Positions 28,445 through 36,466 of a stretch of DNA of 64,000 nucleotides are shown piece by piece. Position numbers and translations under genes: made by a program. Every line of letters begins with the position of its first letter. Within the stretch, counting starts at the first letter, position 1. Origin of the DNA: JANWHQ01 sp963775275 (lineage in GTDB: Bacteria; Pseudomonadota; Alphaproteobacteria; Caulobacterales; Caulobacteraceae); assembly GCA_963775275.1 (NCBI GenBank), contig CAVZII010000005.1, positions 1,984,001 to 2,048,000 on the forward strand, written 5' to 3'. The notes below the pieces were generated by a model. It ran no database searches. It was not told the origin of the DNA and was given only the letters and a program-made list of their open reading frames with translations.

Positions 28445-28463
28445 GTTGACCACTCGTTGACCA
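28445..28463. promoter_or_regulatory. Direct repeat GTTGACCA x2, candidate RHH operator
   Basis: GTTGACCA at 28445-28452 is repeated exactly at 28456-28463, an 11-base period. Ribbon-helix-helix proteins commonly bind direct repeats spaced one helical turn apart. It ends 20 bases before the RHH start codon, in the gap shared with the divergent CmcJ-like gene. Confidence 0.45.
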
Positions 28464-28483
28464 TGCCGCGGTAAGTCAGGCGC

Positions 28484-28868
28484 ATGAGCAAGCCTGTCCT
28501 ATCGCTGCGCCTGGACTCGGAGCTGTTGGCCGCGCTGGATCAGGTTGCGCTGCAAGCAAGTCGACTAGGTCATCACGGCGATCCTGCAACGCTTTCTGGA
28601 GCAGGACTACGCCGAACAGCGAAGGCAGCTGAGGGAAGCGCTCTTCACCCGCCATGAGGCCGTTTGGAGCGACCTGTGGCCGGCGCCGCGCGGCAAAGCG
28701 CTCATTGAACCGAACGGCGAACCCACCCATACTCCTGTCCGTGAGCGCGCAACCCAACCAGAGCCCGAAGCCGTCGAAAGTCGGCAAGACCACCTACAGG
28801 GGAGTGACCCTGCAGACGCCGGCTGCGGCCTCCCGCTTCAGTTCCGTGGAAGTCAAACGGGCGGTTGA
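28484..28868 (+). pseudogene. Ribbon-helix-helix (CopG-like) regulator, frameshifted
   Basis: The ATG at 28484 opens MSKPVLSLRLDSELLAALDQVAL, an RHH beta-strand and first helix. The second helix, VITAILQRFLEQDYAEQRRQLRE, continues in another frame, so one extra base near 28565 breaks the gene (total length is 3n+1). The repaired protein would have about 127 residues, with a charged tail after HEAVWSDLWP. RHH proteins are DNA-binding repressors, often antitoxins. The 3' third overlaps the next small gene out of frame, so the real end may be earlier. Whether the break is biological or a consensus error cannot be told from the sequence. Confidence 0.6.
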
Positions 28869-28914
28869 GCATGCGCTCGCCAAGCACGCCGGCGCCCTCA
28901 AGAAGCGCAAGTAG
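28741..28914 (+). CDS. Small basic protein of unknown function
   Basis: The GTG at 28741 gives 57 residues ending VEHALAKHAGALKKRK. The middle, TYRGVTLQTPAAASRFSSVEVKRAVEHAL, looks like a genuine short strand-helix unit. I do not recognise the family. It overlaps the RHH tail out of frame and the start of the FINCPFD gene, so these three would be translated as a compact unit. No clear ribosome-binding site is seen, and it could be an artefact of the same frameshift-prone region. Confidence 0.4.
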   Translation: MSAQPNQSPKPSKVGKTTYRGVTLQTPAAASRFSSVEVKRAVEHALAKHAGALKKRK

Positions 28915-29544
28915 CCCGCCGAGAGGCCGATCGGTCTTCATCAACTGTCCGTTCGACCTGGAGTACCGGCCGCTCCTGCGGGCGATGTGCTTCACCATTT
29001 CGCTTGTGGCTGTGTTCCCCGATGTGCATTGGACTTCAGCGATAGCGAAGCGGTGCGGTTTCAGGAGATCATCACCTTGATGACCGACTGCGGCTTCTCG
29101 ATCCACGACGTCTCGCGCGTCGAGCTCGACAGCGCATCCGGGCTTCCTCGATTCAATATGCCCCTGGAGCTGGGCGCCGATCTGGCTCTGAGGCTGGCGG
29201 GCGCTCCAGCCCAGCGGGCCCGCAGGACGCTGGTGCTCGATACGGAGAAGCATCGATACGACAAGATGCTGTCCGACATCTCGGGCATGGACATCGAGGC
29301 CCACGACAACGAGCCCAAGGCAGCCATCAAACATGTGCGCGATTGGCTGAACGCCAATCGCAGCGCCCGGCCGATCCTGCCTGGCGCTGCTGCGATAGCC
29401 GAGGACTACGCCGCCTACATGAGGATCGCTCCGGACATTGTCGCTGAGCTGCGCCTCGATCCGCACGATGACCTGCCCCACCGAGATTACCTCTACGTGG
29501 TGGGACTGGCGCTTCCATTGATCGAAGCCGCCCGGTCCGCCTGA
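28871..29544 (+). CDS. FINCPFD-motif protein of unknown function, frame broken by one-base indel
   Basis: The repaired product has about 225 residues. The N-terminal frame reads GRSVFINCPFDLEYRPLLRAM. The second frame takes over near 29000 with CALDFSDSEAVRFQEIITLMTDCGFSIHDVSRVELD, then SGLPRFNMPLELGADLAL, TLVLDTEKHRYDKMLSDISGMDIEAH and a helical tail. A single missing base fits (length 3n+2). I have seen this arrangement only in uncharacterised proteins. The FINCPFD strand-loop and the later SIHDVSR and FNMPLELG motifs recall nucleoside 2-deoxyribosyltransferase- or TIR-like nucleotide-processing folds, which is inference. It follows the RHH regulator and the small basic protein, suggesting a self-contained accessory cassette. 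Confidence 0.65.
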
Positions 29545-29665
29545 ACCCTCGCCTCGCTCTGTGCGCCCGGGCTCACGGCGCCGCCACGCAATTGCGAAAG
29601 GTCGCTGTTGTTCGAAGGCGCCCGGACAAGTCTGTCTGCGCTCAAGCTACGCGAGATTTGGCCTC

Positions 29666-31087
29666 TCAGCCCCCGGGGACCCTGAACGTCGCGTTGTCCG
29701 GCGCCGTGACCGGTGTCTCCGCATGCGGCGTGCCCGCGGGGACCCAGTCGTAGGGCACGGGCTGGGCGCGGTAGACCGAGTTGCTCTTCGGCGCGTTCGG
29801 GCCGAGCTGGACGAAGTCCGGGTTCACATATTCCCAGACGATCTCGCCCGTGCGCGTCACCTGGAAGATCCGCCCGTTGATGCCCTCGTCGATCAGGGTG
29901 TTGCCGTTCGGAAGGCGCCGGGCGCTCGAGATGAAGCCGCTGTAGAAGCTGGTCCCCGCCATGTGCGAGGACGCCCCGTCGTACTGCCAGACAACCTGTT
30001 TGGTCACAGGATCGATCTCGATCACCCGCGAGCCGGCCAGCGCGTTCAGCGGCGCGGGCGGATAGCCGGCTCCGCCCTGGTTGTCGAACATCATGATGTT
30101 GCCGGCGCCGACCAGGCCCTCGGGGATCATCTGGACGTCGTGCTGGCCGCTGATCTGGCCGGTGGGCCTGGGCAGGGTGCGGCTCGGCGGGCCGGGCGGG
30201 CGCGGATAGTCCGGGCCCAGGCGCCAGACGATGTGGCCGCTCTTCTTGTCGATGATCGCCGAGATGTTCGCCTCGCGCGAGCTGAAGACGATGTTGTCCG
30301 GCGCGAAGCGGGCGTCCCGCGCCTCGGCCCAGTGGTTGGGTCCCAGCGGCTTCATGTCGTTCACGTGCAGGAAGTCCGGCTGGCGCGCCGCCTTCACCAG
30401 CGCCATCTCGGCCGGCGTGAAGCCGAGCTCGTCCAGGTGGTCGGCGACCGACCAGCGCCAGACCAGCTTGCCGGCCGGGCTCACCTCATAGATCACGTCC
30501 ACGAGCTGCTTGGGCGAGGCGAAGCCGGCGAGCCTGGTCTCCTCCTTGGCCAGGATCAGGGTGTCGCCATTGGGCAGGCGGTGCAGGTCATGATGCTGGT
30601 GCGCGCCGCCGGCGGGGCCGTCCTTGCCCCATTCCCAGACGACCTTGTCCGACCAGTCCACCTCGCCGATGGAAAGGTTGCCGATCCCCTCGGCCCCGCC
30701 GCCCGTCCCGCCGGGCGCGTCCGCGGTCTGCAGCAGCACATGACCCTTCGCCCCGCCGGCCAGCGCCGGGTCCACGAACACCGCGGGCACGCCCGGATGG
30801 GGCCAGGACCTGACTACGTTGCCGTCCATGTCGATCAGCCTGGTGGTCCGCCCCACCGTGATCAGCACATAGATGTTCTCGGCCTTGGACGGGTCGTAGC
30901 GGGTCACGCCGGTGGGAAAGACGCTCGGCATCGCCCGGGCCGTCCCGCCCGCCGCCAGCATCAGACCCAGGCCGGCCGCCGCCAGCCGCGCCGCCACCGC
31001 GCATACCCGCCATTGTCGCCTCCCCCAATCACGCCGCTTGTGCGGCGGTCCCGCCGCCAGCTTTTCACGCGCGGGGGACGACCTCAA
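29666..31087 (-). CDS. Arylsulfotransferase (ASST)-family secreted protein
   Basis: This protein of up to 473 residues is of the ASST beta-propeller family. The start is uncertain: ATG 31087 gives a long N-terminus, while GTG near 31000 starts directly at a hydrophobic signal peptide ending in GGTARA. Repeated propeller blades carry VVWEWGKDG, HQHHDLHRLPNGDTLILA, KLVWRWSVADH, QHDVQMIPEG, KQVVWQYDG and GRIFQVTRTGEIVWEYVNP. The His-rich HQHHD and GQHD sites sit where the catalytic residues of bacterial ASSTs lie. ASSTs move sulfate between phenols in the periplasm. Many family members of this type are uncharacterised, so the activity is a family-level guess. Confidence 0.82.
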   Translation of the reverse strand: MRSSPAREKLAAGPPHKRRDWGRRQWRVCAVAARLAAAGLGLMLAAGGTARAMPSVFPTGVTRYDPSKAENIYVLITVGRTTRLIDMDGNVVRSWPHPGVPAVFVDPALAGGAKGHVLLQTADAPGGTGGGAEGIGNLSIGEVDWSDKVVWEWGKDGPAGGAHQHHDLHRLPNGDTLILAKEETRLAGFASPKQLVDVIYEVSPAGKLVWRWSVADHLDELGFTPAEMALVKAARQPDFLHVNDMKPLGPNHWAEARDARFAPDNIVFSSREANISAIIDKKSGHIVWRLGPDYPRPPGPPSRTLPRPTGQISGQHDVQMIPEGLVGAGNIMMFDNQGGAGYPPAPLNALAGSRVIEIDPVTKQVVWQYDGASSHMAGTSFYSGFISSARRLPNGNTLIDEGINGRIFQVTRTGEIVWEYVNPDFVQLGPNAPKSNSVYRAQPVPYDWVPAGTPHAETPVTAPDNATFRVPGG

Positions 31088-31096
31088 CCGCCGCGC

Positions 31097-32142
31097 TCAC
31101 CGCCTCAGGATCACCGCTGCCTCGGGCGGCCAGGCGAGGCCGACGGGCTCGCCCGGGCCCGGCCCACGCCGCCGCCGGCGCTCGGTTGGCGCACGCGCAG
31201 GCGCTTGCCGGTCGCGAGCTCGACCTCATAGACCGTGTCGGGGCCGAAGTACGCGATCTGGCGGACCGTGGCCGCCAGGCCCTCGCCGGGCGGCCGCAGC
31301 GTGATCCGCTCGGGCCGGATCGCGGCCCAGCCCGGGCCGGGCGCGGCCGGCGCGATGGGGACGGGGGCGCCGATCTCGGCGGACTCGAAGCTCCGGCCGT
31401 CCGCGCCCACGCTCCCCTCGAACAGGTTCACCTGGCCGATGAAGTCGGCCACGAAGCGCGAGGCGGGCGCCTCGTAGAGGGCGGCGGGGGTCCCGACCTG
31501 TTCCAGGCGCCCCTGGTCCATCACCGCGCACCGGTCCGCCAGGGCCAGGGCCTCGTCCTGGTCGTGGGTGACGACCACGAAGGTGATCCCGACCTCCTGC
31601 TGCAGGGCCTTGAGCTCGAAGCGCATCTGTTCGCGCAGCTTGGCGTCCAGCGCCGATAGAGGCTCGTCCAGCAGCAGCACCCGCGGCCGCTTGACCAGGG
31701 CCCGCGCCAGGGCCACCCGCTGGCGCTGGCCGCCCGAGAGCTGGTCGGGCCGGCGCGCCCCGAACCCGTCCAGCTTGACCAGGGCCAGGGCGTCCTCGAC
31801 CCGACGGAGGCGCCCGGCGGCCTCCACTCCCTCCATCCTCAGGCCATAGCCGACGTTCTCGGCCACGCTCATGTGCGGGAAGAGGGCGTAGGACTGGAAG
31901 ACCATGTTCAGCGGCCGGCGGTTCGGCGCCACGCCCGCCATGTCCTGGCCGTCGATGGCGATGCGTCCCGCATCGGGGACCTCGAACCCGGCCAGGAGCC
32001 GCAGCAGCGTGGTCTTGCCGCAGCCGGAGGGGCCGAGCAGGGCGAAGAGCTCGCCCTCCTCGATCGCCAGGGTGACGGCGTCCACCGCCCGGGTCTCGCC
32101 GAAGGCCTTGCAGACCCCTTCGATGTCGATGATCGCGGCCAC
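31097..32142 (-). CDS. Polyamine-type ABC transporter ATP-binding protein (PotA-like), C-terminus frameshifted
   Basis: ATPase of a PotABCD/PotFGHI-type importer, about 348 residues. Walker A is ALLGPSGCGKTTLLRLLAG, the Q-loop lies in FQSYALFPHMSVAENV, the signature is LSGGQRQRVALARAL, Walker B is RVLLLDEPLSALD and the switch His is VVTHDQDEAL. A TOBE-like domain follows. Near 31165, in a GGGCCCGGG run, one base appears to be missing. The raw frame ends as SASPGRPRQR at 31111, whereas the shifted frame gives GEPVGLAWPPEAAVILRR and a stop at 31097, the expected family ending. It is the last gene of the importer operon. Confidence 0.88.
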
Positions 32143-32145
32143 CGC

Positions 32146-32976
32146 TCAGGCCCTCAGGACCGTCGCGCGGCCGCCCTGCAGCTTCAGGGCGACGGCGGTC
32201 AGGGCGACGGTCAGGACGATCAGCACGGTGGAGGCGGCGTTGACCTCGGGCGTCACCGAGAAGCGGACCATGGAATAGACCTTCACCGGGAAGGTCGTCG
32301 TGTCGGGGCCCGAGGTGAAGAAGGTGATCACGAAGTCGTCCAGGCTCAGGGTGAAGGCCAGAAGGGCGCCCGCGATCAGGCCCGGGCGCATGTGCGGGAC
32401 CAGGATGTCGGTCAGCACCTGCCGCTCGCCCGCGCCGAGGTCGCGCGCGGCCTCCTCGAGCTCGGGGTTGAAGGAGGCGAGCCGGGCGCGGGCGACGACC
32501 GCCACGAAGGGGAAGCAGAAGGCGATGTGGGCGATGACGATGGCGCCGAGGTTCGCCGGCCACGGCAGGCCCACGGGCCAGGGCAGGACCTTGGCGAAGA
32601 ACACCATCATCGCTACGCCCATGCAGATCTCCGGCACGACGATGGGCAGGGCGAGCGTGCCTTCGACGGCGGCCTTGCCGGGGAAGCGGAAGCGCCAGAG
32701 GGCGACGGCCGCCAGGGCGCCGAGGACCACGCTGGCCAGGGTGGAGACCGCGGCGATGGTCAGGGAGTTGGCGAAGGCGGCCAGCAGCTCGCGGTCGGCC
32801 AGGGCGGCGGCGTAGTACTTCAGCGTGAAGCCCCGCCAGAGGACGTTGCGCCGGCTGTCGTTGAAGCTGAACGCCATCAGGGTGACCAGAGGCGCATAGA
32901 GGAACACGGCCACGAGGCCGAGCCACAGGCGCATGGGCCAGCGGCCGAGGACGTCGAGGGGCGCCCGGGCCTTCAT
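32146..32976 (-). CDS. ABC transporter permease, PotI/PotC-like
   Basis: This 276-residue inner-membrane permease has about six helices. The cytoplasmic EAA loop that docks with the ATPase reads EEAARDLGAGERQVLTDILVPHMRPGLIAG. LSLDDFVITFFTSGPDTTTFPVKVYSMVR is highly typical of the PotI/PotC group. Its ATG overlaps the stop of the PotH-like gene by four bases, and the ATPase start lies three bases past its stop. The transported compound is probably a polyamine or other cationic amine, which is a family inference. Confidence 0.9.
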   Translation of the reverse strand: MKARAPLDVLGRWPMRLWLGLVAVFLYAPLVTLMAFSFNDSRRNVLWRGFTLKYYAAALADRELLAAFANSLTIAAVSTLASVVLGALAAVALWRFRFPGKAAVEGTLALPIVVPEICMGVAMMVFFAKVLPWPVGLPWPANLGAIVIAHIAFCFPFVAVVARARLASFNPELEEAARDLGAGERQVLTDILVPHMRPGLIAGALLAFTLSLDDFVITFFTSGPDTTTFPVKVYSMVRFSVTPEVNAASTVLIVLTVALTAVALKLQGGRATVLRA

Positions 32977-33878
32977 GATCGCGCCCGGCCCCGCCGCTCC
33001 AGCACGGCGCGCAGCGCGATCGCGAAGAAGGTCAGGTACATCAGGACGAACGACAGCGCCGCGCCGAAGGGCCAGTCGTTGGCCGCCTTGAACTGGCGCT
33101 CGATCACATTGGCGATCATCTGGCTGGACGGCCCGCCCAGGAGGTCCGGGGTCAGGAAGGCGCCGAGCGTGGGGATGAAGGTGATGACCACGCCCGACAC
33201 GATCCCCGGCATGGCGAGCGGGACGACGACCTCCAGCAGGGTCCGCAACCGACCGGCCCCGAGGTCCAGGCTGGCCTCGATCAGGGTCCGGTCCATCCGT
33301 TCGAGGGCGGCGTAGAGCGGCAGGACCATGAAGGGCAGCTGCACATAGACCAGGCCGAAGATCACGGCGGTGTCGTTGTGCAGCAGCTCCAGCGGCCGGA
33401 AGGGCGCCGGATGCAGGCTCATCGCCTGGCCGAGGGCGAACAGGGGCCTGTAGGCGAAGGCCAGGGCGAGGTTGACGTAGCCCTCCTCGCGCAGGACCGC
33501 GATCAGGGCGTAGGTCCGGATCAGCAGGTTCGTCCAGAACGGCAGCATGACCAGGAGCAGCAACCAGGCCTTGAGCCTCGGCGGGGCGAAGGCGATGGCG
33601 AGCGCCGTGGGGAAGCCGGCCGCGAGGCAGATGGCGGTCACGACGAGCGCGATCACGCCCGACTTCAGGAAGACGCCGAGGTAAAGCGGCTGGGCGGCTG
33701 CGGCGTAGTTGGCGAGGGTCCCGGTGACGCCGATCTCGGTCAGGCCGGTCGTGCGCCCGAAGCTGTAGAGCCAGACGATCCCCAGAGGGACCACGAAGAA
33801 GGCGAGCAGGAACAGCCCCGGCGGGGCCAGCAGGGCCGCGAACGGCCCCGGCGCGCGCTTGAAGTCCTGTTCGGACAA
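32973..33878 (-). CDS. ABC transporter permease, PotH/PotB-like
   Basis: This 301-residue permease, partner of the PotI-like protein, begins at TTG 33878. The preceding GGGGGAGAGGG comes from the adjacent palindromic repeat and can act as ribosome-binding site. The EAA loop is IEASLDLGAGRLRTLLEVVVPLAMPGIVSG, and the C-terminal FIPTLGAFLTPDLLGGPSSQMIANVIERQF is a PotB/PotH hallmark. It couples by four bases to the next permease gene. Confidence 0.9.
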   Translation of the reverse strand: MSEQDFKRAPGPFAALLAPPGLFLLAFFVVPLGIVWLYSFGRTTGLTEIGVTGTLANYAAAAQPLYLGVFLKSGVIALVVTAICLAAGFPTALAIAFAPPRLKAWLLLLVMLPFWTNLLIRTYALIAVLREEGYVNLALAFAYRPLFALGQAMSLHPAPFRPLELLHNDTAVIFGLVYVQLPFMVLPLYAALERMDRTLIEASLDLGAGRLRTLLEVVVPLAMPGIVSGVVITFIPTLGAFLTPDLLGGPSSQMIANVIERQFKAANDWPFGAALSFVLMYLTFFAIALRAVLERRGRARS

Positions 33879-34012
33879 CCCTCTCCCCCTGCGGGAGAGG
33901 GTGGCGGGCGGACGCCCGCCGGGTGAGGGGTCGCGCCAGACGCGCCGGAAAGGGCCTTCAACCCCTCATCCGGCCGCTTCGCGGCCACCTTCTCCCGCAA
34001 GGGGAGAAGGAT
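33879..34012. repeat. Pair of intergenic palindromic repeats (REP/BIME-like)
   Basis: Two hairpin units face each other between the substrate-binding protein gene and the permease genes. One contains CCTCTCCCCCTGCGGGAGAGG and GGGCGGACGCCC-type stems. The other contains GGCCGCTTCGCGGCC and CTTCTCCCGCAAGGGGAGAAG. Such structures can attenuate or protect the transcript between a highly expressed binding protein and its permeases. One unit also supplies the ribosome-binding site for the PotH-like gene. Confidence 0.65.
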
Positions 34013-34039
34013 AGCGAGGGCCGGCCCGCGTCAAGCGCC

Positions 34040-35155
34040 CTACGCCGCCCGGATGCGGGTCATGATCTGGTCGAACATGTGCTGGCGCTCCAGCCCCTCG
34101 AAGCGGCCGTACTCGCACCGGGCCAGCTGGGCGGCGGGCGGGAAGATCACAGGGTTGTCGCGATAGGACGTCGGCATCAGGGCGCGCGCGGCGGCGTTGG
34201 GGGTCGGGTAGAGGATGGTCTTCGAGATCTCGGCCCCGGCCTTGGCGTCCAGCATGAAATTGATGAAGGCGTGGGCGTTGTGGGGCCGAGGCGCCCCCTT
34301 GGGGATGGCGAGGCAGTCGGAGTTCAGCAGGCTCCCTTCCCGGGGCACGACGAAGCCGATGTCGTCGTCTTCCGTCATCACCTGGGCGATGTCGCCGTTG
34401 TACTCCATGACCAGGTCCAGCTCCTTCTGCAGCAGCAGATCCTGGCCGTTGTCGTCGTGGAAGACCTTGATGTTGGGCTTCTGGCGGATGATCAGCTGCT
34501 GGACCTTGAGCGCCGTGGCCGGGTCCACGCCCACGATCGAGTGGCCGAGGTACTTTGCGCCGATCCGAACGATGTCGGCCGCCTCCGAGACCAGGCCGAT
34601 GCGTCCCTTGTAGCGGTCCGAATCGAACAGCCACTTCCAGCTGTCCGGCACGCCGTCGACCCTCGACTTGCGATAGCCGATGCCGGTGACGAGCCAGGTG
34701 TAGGGCATCGACCAGCGCCGGCCCGGGTCATAGGGGACGTCCCGGAACTCCGGCGCCAGGTTCTTCATGTTGGGGATCTGGGCGTGGTCCAGCGGCTCCA
34801 GCATCCCCGCCTCGCTCATCTCGGTGACGAACTCGTTGGACGGGACGATGACGTCGAAGCCGGGATTGCCCGCGCGCAGCCTGGCGAAGAGCTCGTCGTT
34901 GGTCGCGAACAGGCTCATGTTCACGTCCACGCCGCTCGCCGCCCTGAAGTCCGCGAGCGTCGTCTTTCCGATGTAGGTGTCCCAGTTGTAGAAGTTCAGC
35001 TTGGGCTCTTCGCCGCCCGGGATGGCGAGCGCGTGGGACGGGGCGGGGCGCCGGCCGCAGGCCTGAAGGGCGCCGCCGAGGCTCAGCCCCGCCGCCGCCG
35101 CGCCGAACGCCTTCAGGAGCGAGCGGCGCGAGCCATTGCCGGGCAACCGCCCCAT
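34040..35155 (-). CDS. Extracellular polyamine-type substrate-binding protein (PotD/PotF-like)
   Basis: This 371-residue periplasmic binding protein has an N-terminus NGSRRSLLKAFGAAAAGLSLGG, a twin-arginine signal followed by ALQACG, a possible lipobox. LNFYNWDTYIGKTTLADFRAASGVDVNMSLFATNDEL is the classical PotD/PotF N-terminal pattern, with DVIVPSNEFV and PYTWLVTGIGYRKS later. It precedes the two permeases and the ATPase in the same direction, separated from them only by the palindromic repeat. Ligand identity is not certain. Confidence 0.9.
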   Translation of the reverse strand: MGRLPGNGSRRSLLKAFGAAAAGLSLGGALQACGRRPAPSHALAIPGGEEPKLNFYNWDTYIGKTTLADFRAASGVDVNMSLFATNDELFARLRAGNPGFDVIVPSNEFVTEMSEAGMLEPLDHAQIPNMKNLAPEFRDVPYDPGRRWSMPYTWLVTGIGYRKSRVDGVPDSWKWLFDSDRYKGRIGLVSEAADIVRIGAKYLGHSIVGVDPATALKVQQLIIRQKPNIKVFHDDNGQDLLLQKELDLVMEYNGDIAQVMTEDDDIGFVVPREGSLLNSDCLAIPKGAPRPHNAHAFINFMLDAKAGAEISKTILYPTPNAAARALMPTSYRDNPVIFPPAAQLARCEYGRFEGLERQHMFDQIMTRIRAA

Positions 35156-35180
35156 CCTCGCGCCCCTGTCGGTCCCGGCG

Positions 35181-36062
35181 TCAGCTCAGATCCTCGTCCC
35201 AGGCGAGGATCGCGGCCGAATTGTCGCGCGAAGGCCCGACCTTGTCTCGCGCCTTGGTGAACCGCTCGCGCACCAGGCGCGACATCGGCGCGTCCAGCTT
35301 CACCTGTTCGCCGAGATCGGCGGCGATCGTCACGTCCTTGGTCATCAGCCCCAGGGTGAAGCCGCCGGCGAACGCGCCGCTCAGGACCTGCTGCTTGAAG
35401 ATCATCTCGGTGGCGAAGTTCTTCCCGGTCGAGACGTTCAGGATGTCGATCATGGTCTCGCCGTCCAGGCCGAAGCGCTTGCCGATCAGGACCGCCTCGG
35501 AGGCGGCGGCCATCCCCGCCGCGGCGACGAAGTTGTTCAGGGCCTTCATGGCGTGGCCCGTTCCCAGGGACCCCGTGCGGAACAGCCGGTCGCCCATGCA
35601 CAGCAGGACCGGGGTCGCCTTGCCGATCGCCGCCTCGTCCTCGCCGCCGATCATGATGGCGAGCGTGCCGGTGATCGCGCGGGGCACCGCGCCGGAGACC
35701 GGCGCGTCGATCAGGACCGCGCCCAGCTTGGCGAGCTCGGGCCCCAGGCGGCGGGTGTCGCCGGGCTCGGACGAGCTCATGTCCGCCACCACCAGTCCCG
35801 GCCTGATCGCCTTGGCGAAGGCGCCGTCCTCGTCCTCCAGCAGCGCCTGGCGGACGATCTTGCTGGTCGGCAACATGGTGACGACGACCTCGCAGCCGGC
35901 GACCTCGGCGGGGCCGGACGCGGCCTTGCCGCCGACCTCGCTCACGAACTTGGCCAACCGGTCGCGGTCGGCGTCGAAGACGGTGAGCTCGTGCCCGCCC
36001 TTGAGGATGTTGGCGGCCATGGGCCAGCCCATGGCGCCGACGCCGATGAAGCCTACGCGCAT
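35181..36062 (-). CDS. NAD(P)-dependent 3-hydroxyisobutyrate dehydrogenase-type oxidoreductase
   Basis: This 293-residue beta-hydroxyacid dehydrogenase has an N-terminal Rossmann motif MRVGFIGVGAMGWPMAANILKGGHELTVFDAD, the substrate-binding segment LIDAPVSGAVPRAITGTLAIMIGG and the catalytic Lys in GTGHAMKALNNFVAA. It belongs to the group of 3-hydroxyisobutyrate, tartronate semialdehyde and glyoxylate reductases; the precise substrate cannot be assigned. The ATG lies one base downstream of the stop of the PcaC-like gene, so the two are co-translated. Confidence 0.9.
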   Translation of the reverse strand: MRVGFIGVGAMGWPMAANILKGGHELTVFDADRDRLAKFVSEVGGKAASGPAEVAGCEVVVTMLPTSKIVRQALLEDEDGAFAKAIRPGLVVADMSSSEPGDTRRLGPELAKLGAVLIDAPVSGAVPRAITGTLAIMIGGEDEAAIGKATPVLLCMGDRLFRTGSLGTGHAMKALNNFVAAAGMAAASEAVLIGKRFGLDGETMIDILNVSTGKNFATEMIFKQQVLSGAFAGGFTLGLMTKDVTIAADLGEQVKLDAPMSRLVRERFTKARDKVGPSRDNSAAILAWDEDLS

Positions 36063-36063
36063 G

Positions 36064-36450
36064 TCAGTCGAGCCCCATTTCCTTCAGGACCGCCTGGGCC
36101 TGGTTCATGCTGTCGGCCGCCGCCGGCACGCCGCCGTAGATCATCACGTGGATCAGCACCTCGCGGATCTCCTCGGGCGTGACGCCGTTGGCGATGGCGC
36201 CCTGGACGTGGACCCGCACCTGGTTCGGCCGGCTGAGCACCGCCAGGATCGCCAGGGTCAGCATGCTGCGCGTCTTGCGGTCCAGCGGCGGCCGGTTCCA
36301 CACCTCGCCGAAGCAGTAGCGGGTGATCAGCTCCTGGAACGGCCCGCTGAAGGGCGTCGCCGCCTCGATCTGCTTTTCCGCGCCGGCCTCGCCGAACATG
36401 TCGCGCCTGAGCTCGAGGCCCTGGGCGAACAGGTCCTGTTGATCCGCCAT
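36064..36450 (-). CDS. Carboxymuconolactone decarboxylase family protein (PcaC-like)
   Basis: This 128-residue protein starts at ATG 36450. It follows the PcaC pattern: ITRYCFGEVWNRPPLDRKTRSMLTLAIL, then VRVHVQGAIANGVTPEEIREVLIHVMIYGGVPAA. The AhpD-type CxxC redox pair is absent, so it is more likely a decarboxylase-like member than a peroxidase. PcaC acts in the protocatechuate branch of aromatic degradation. No other pca gene is adjacent, so the substrate may be a related lactone. Confidence 0.88.
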   Translation of the reverse strand: MADQQDLFAQGLELRRDMFGEAGAEKQIEAATPFSGPFQELITRYCFGEVWNRPPLDRKTRSMLTLAILAVLSRPNQVRVHVQGAIANGVTPEEIREVLIHVMIYGGVPAAADSMNQAQAVLKEMGLD

Positions 36451-36466
36451 ATCCTGCGTTCCTCCC

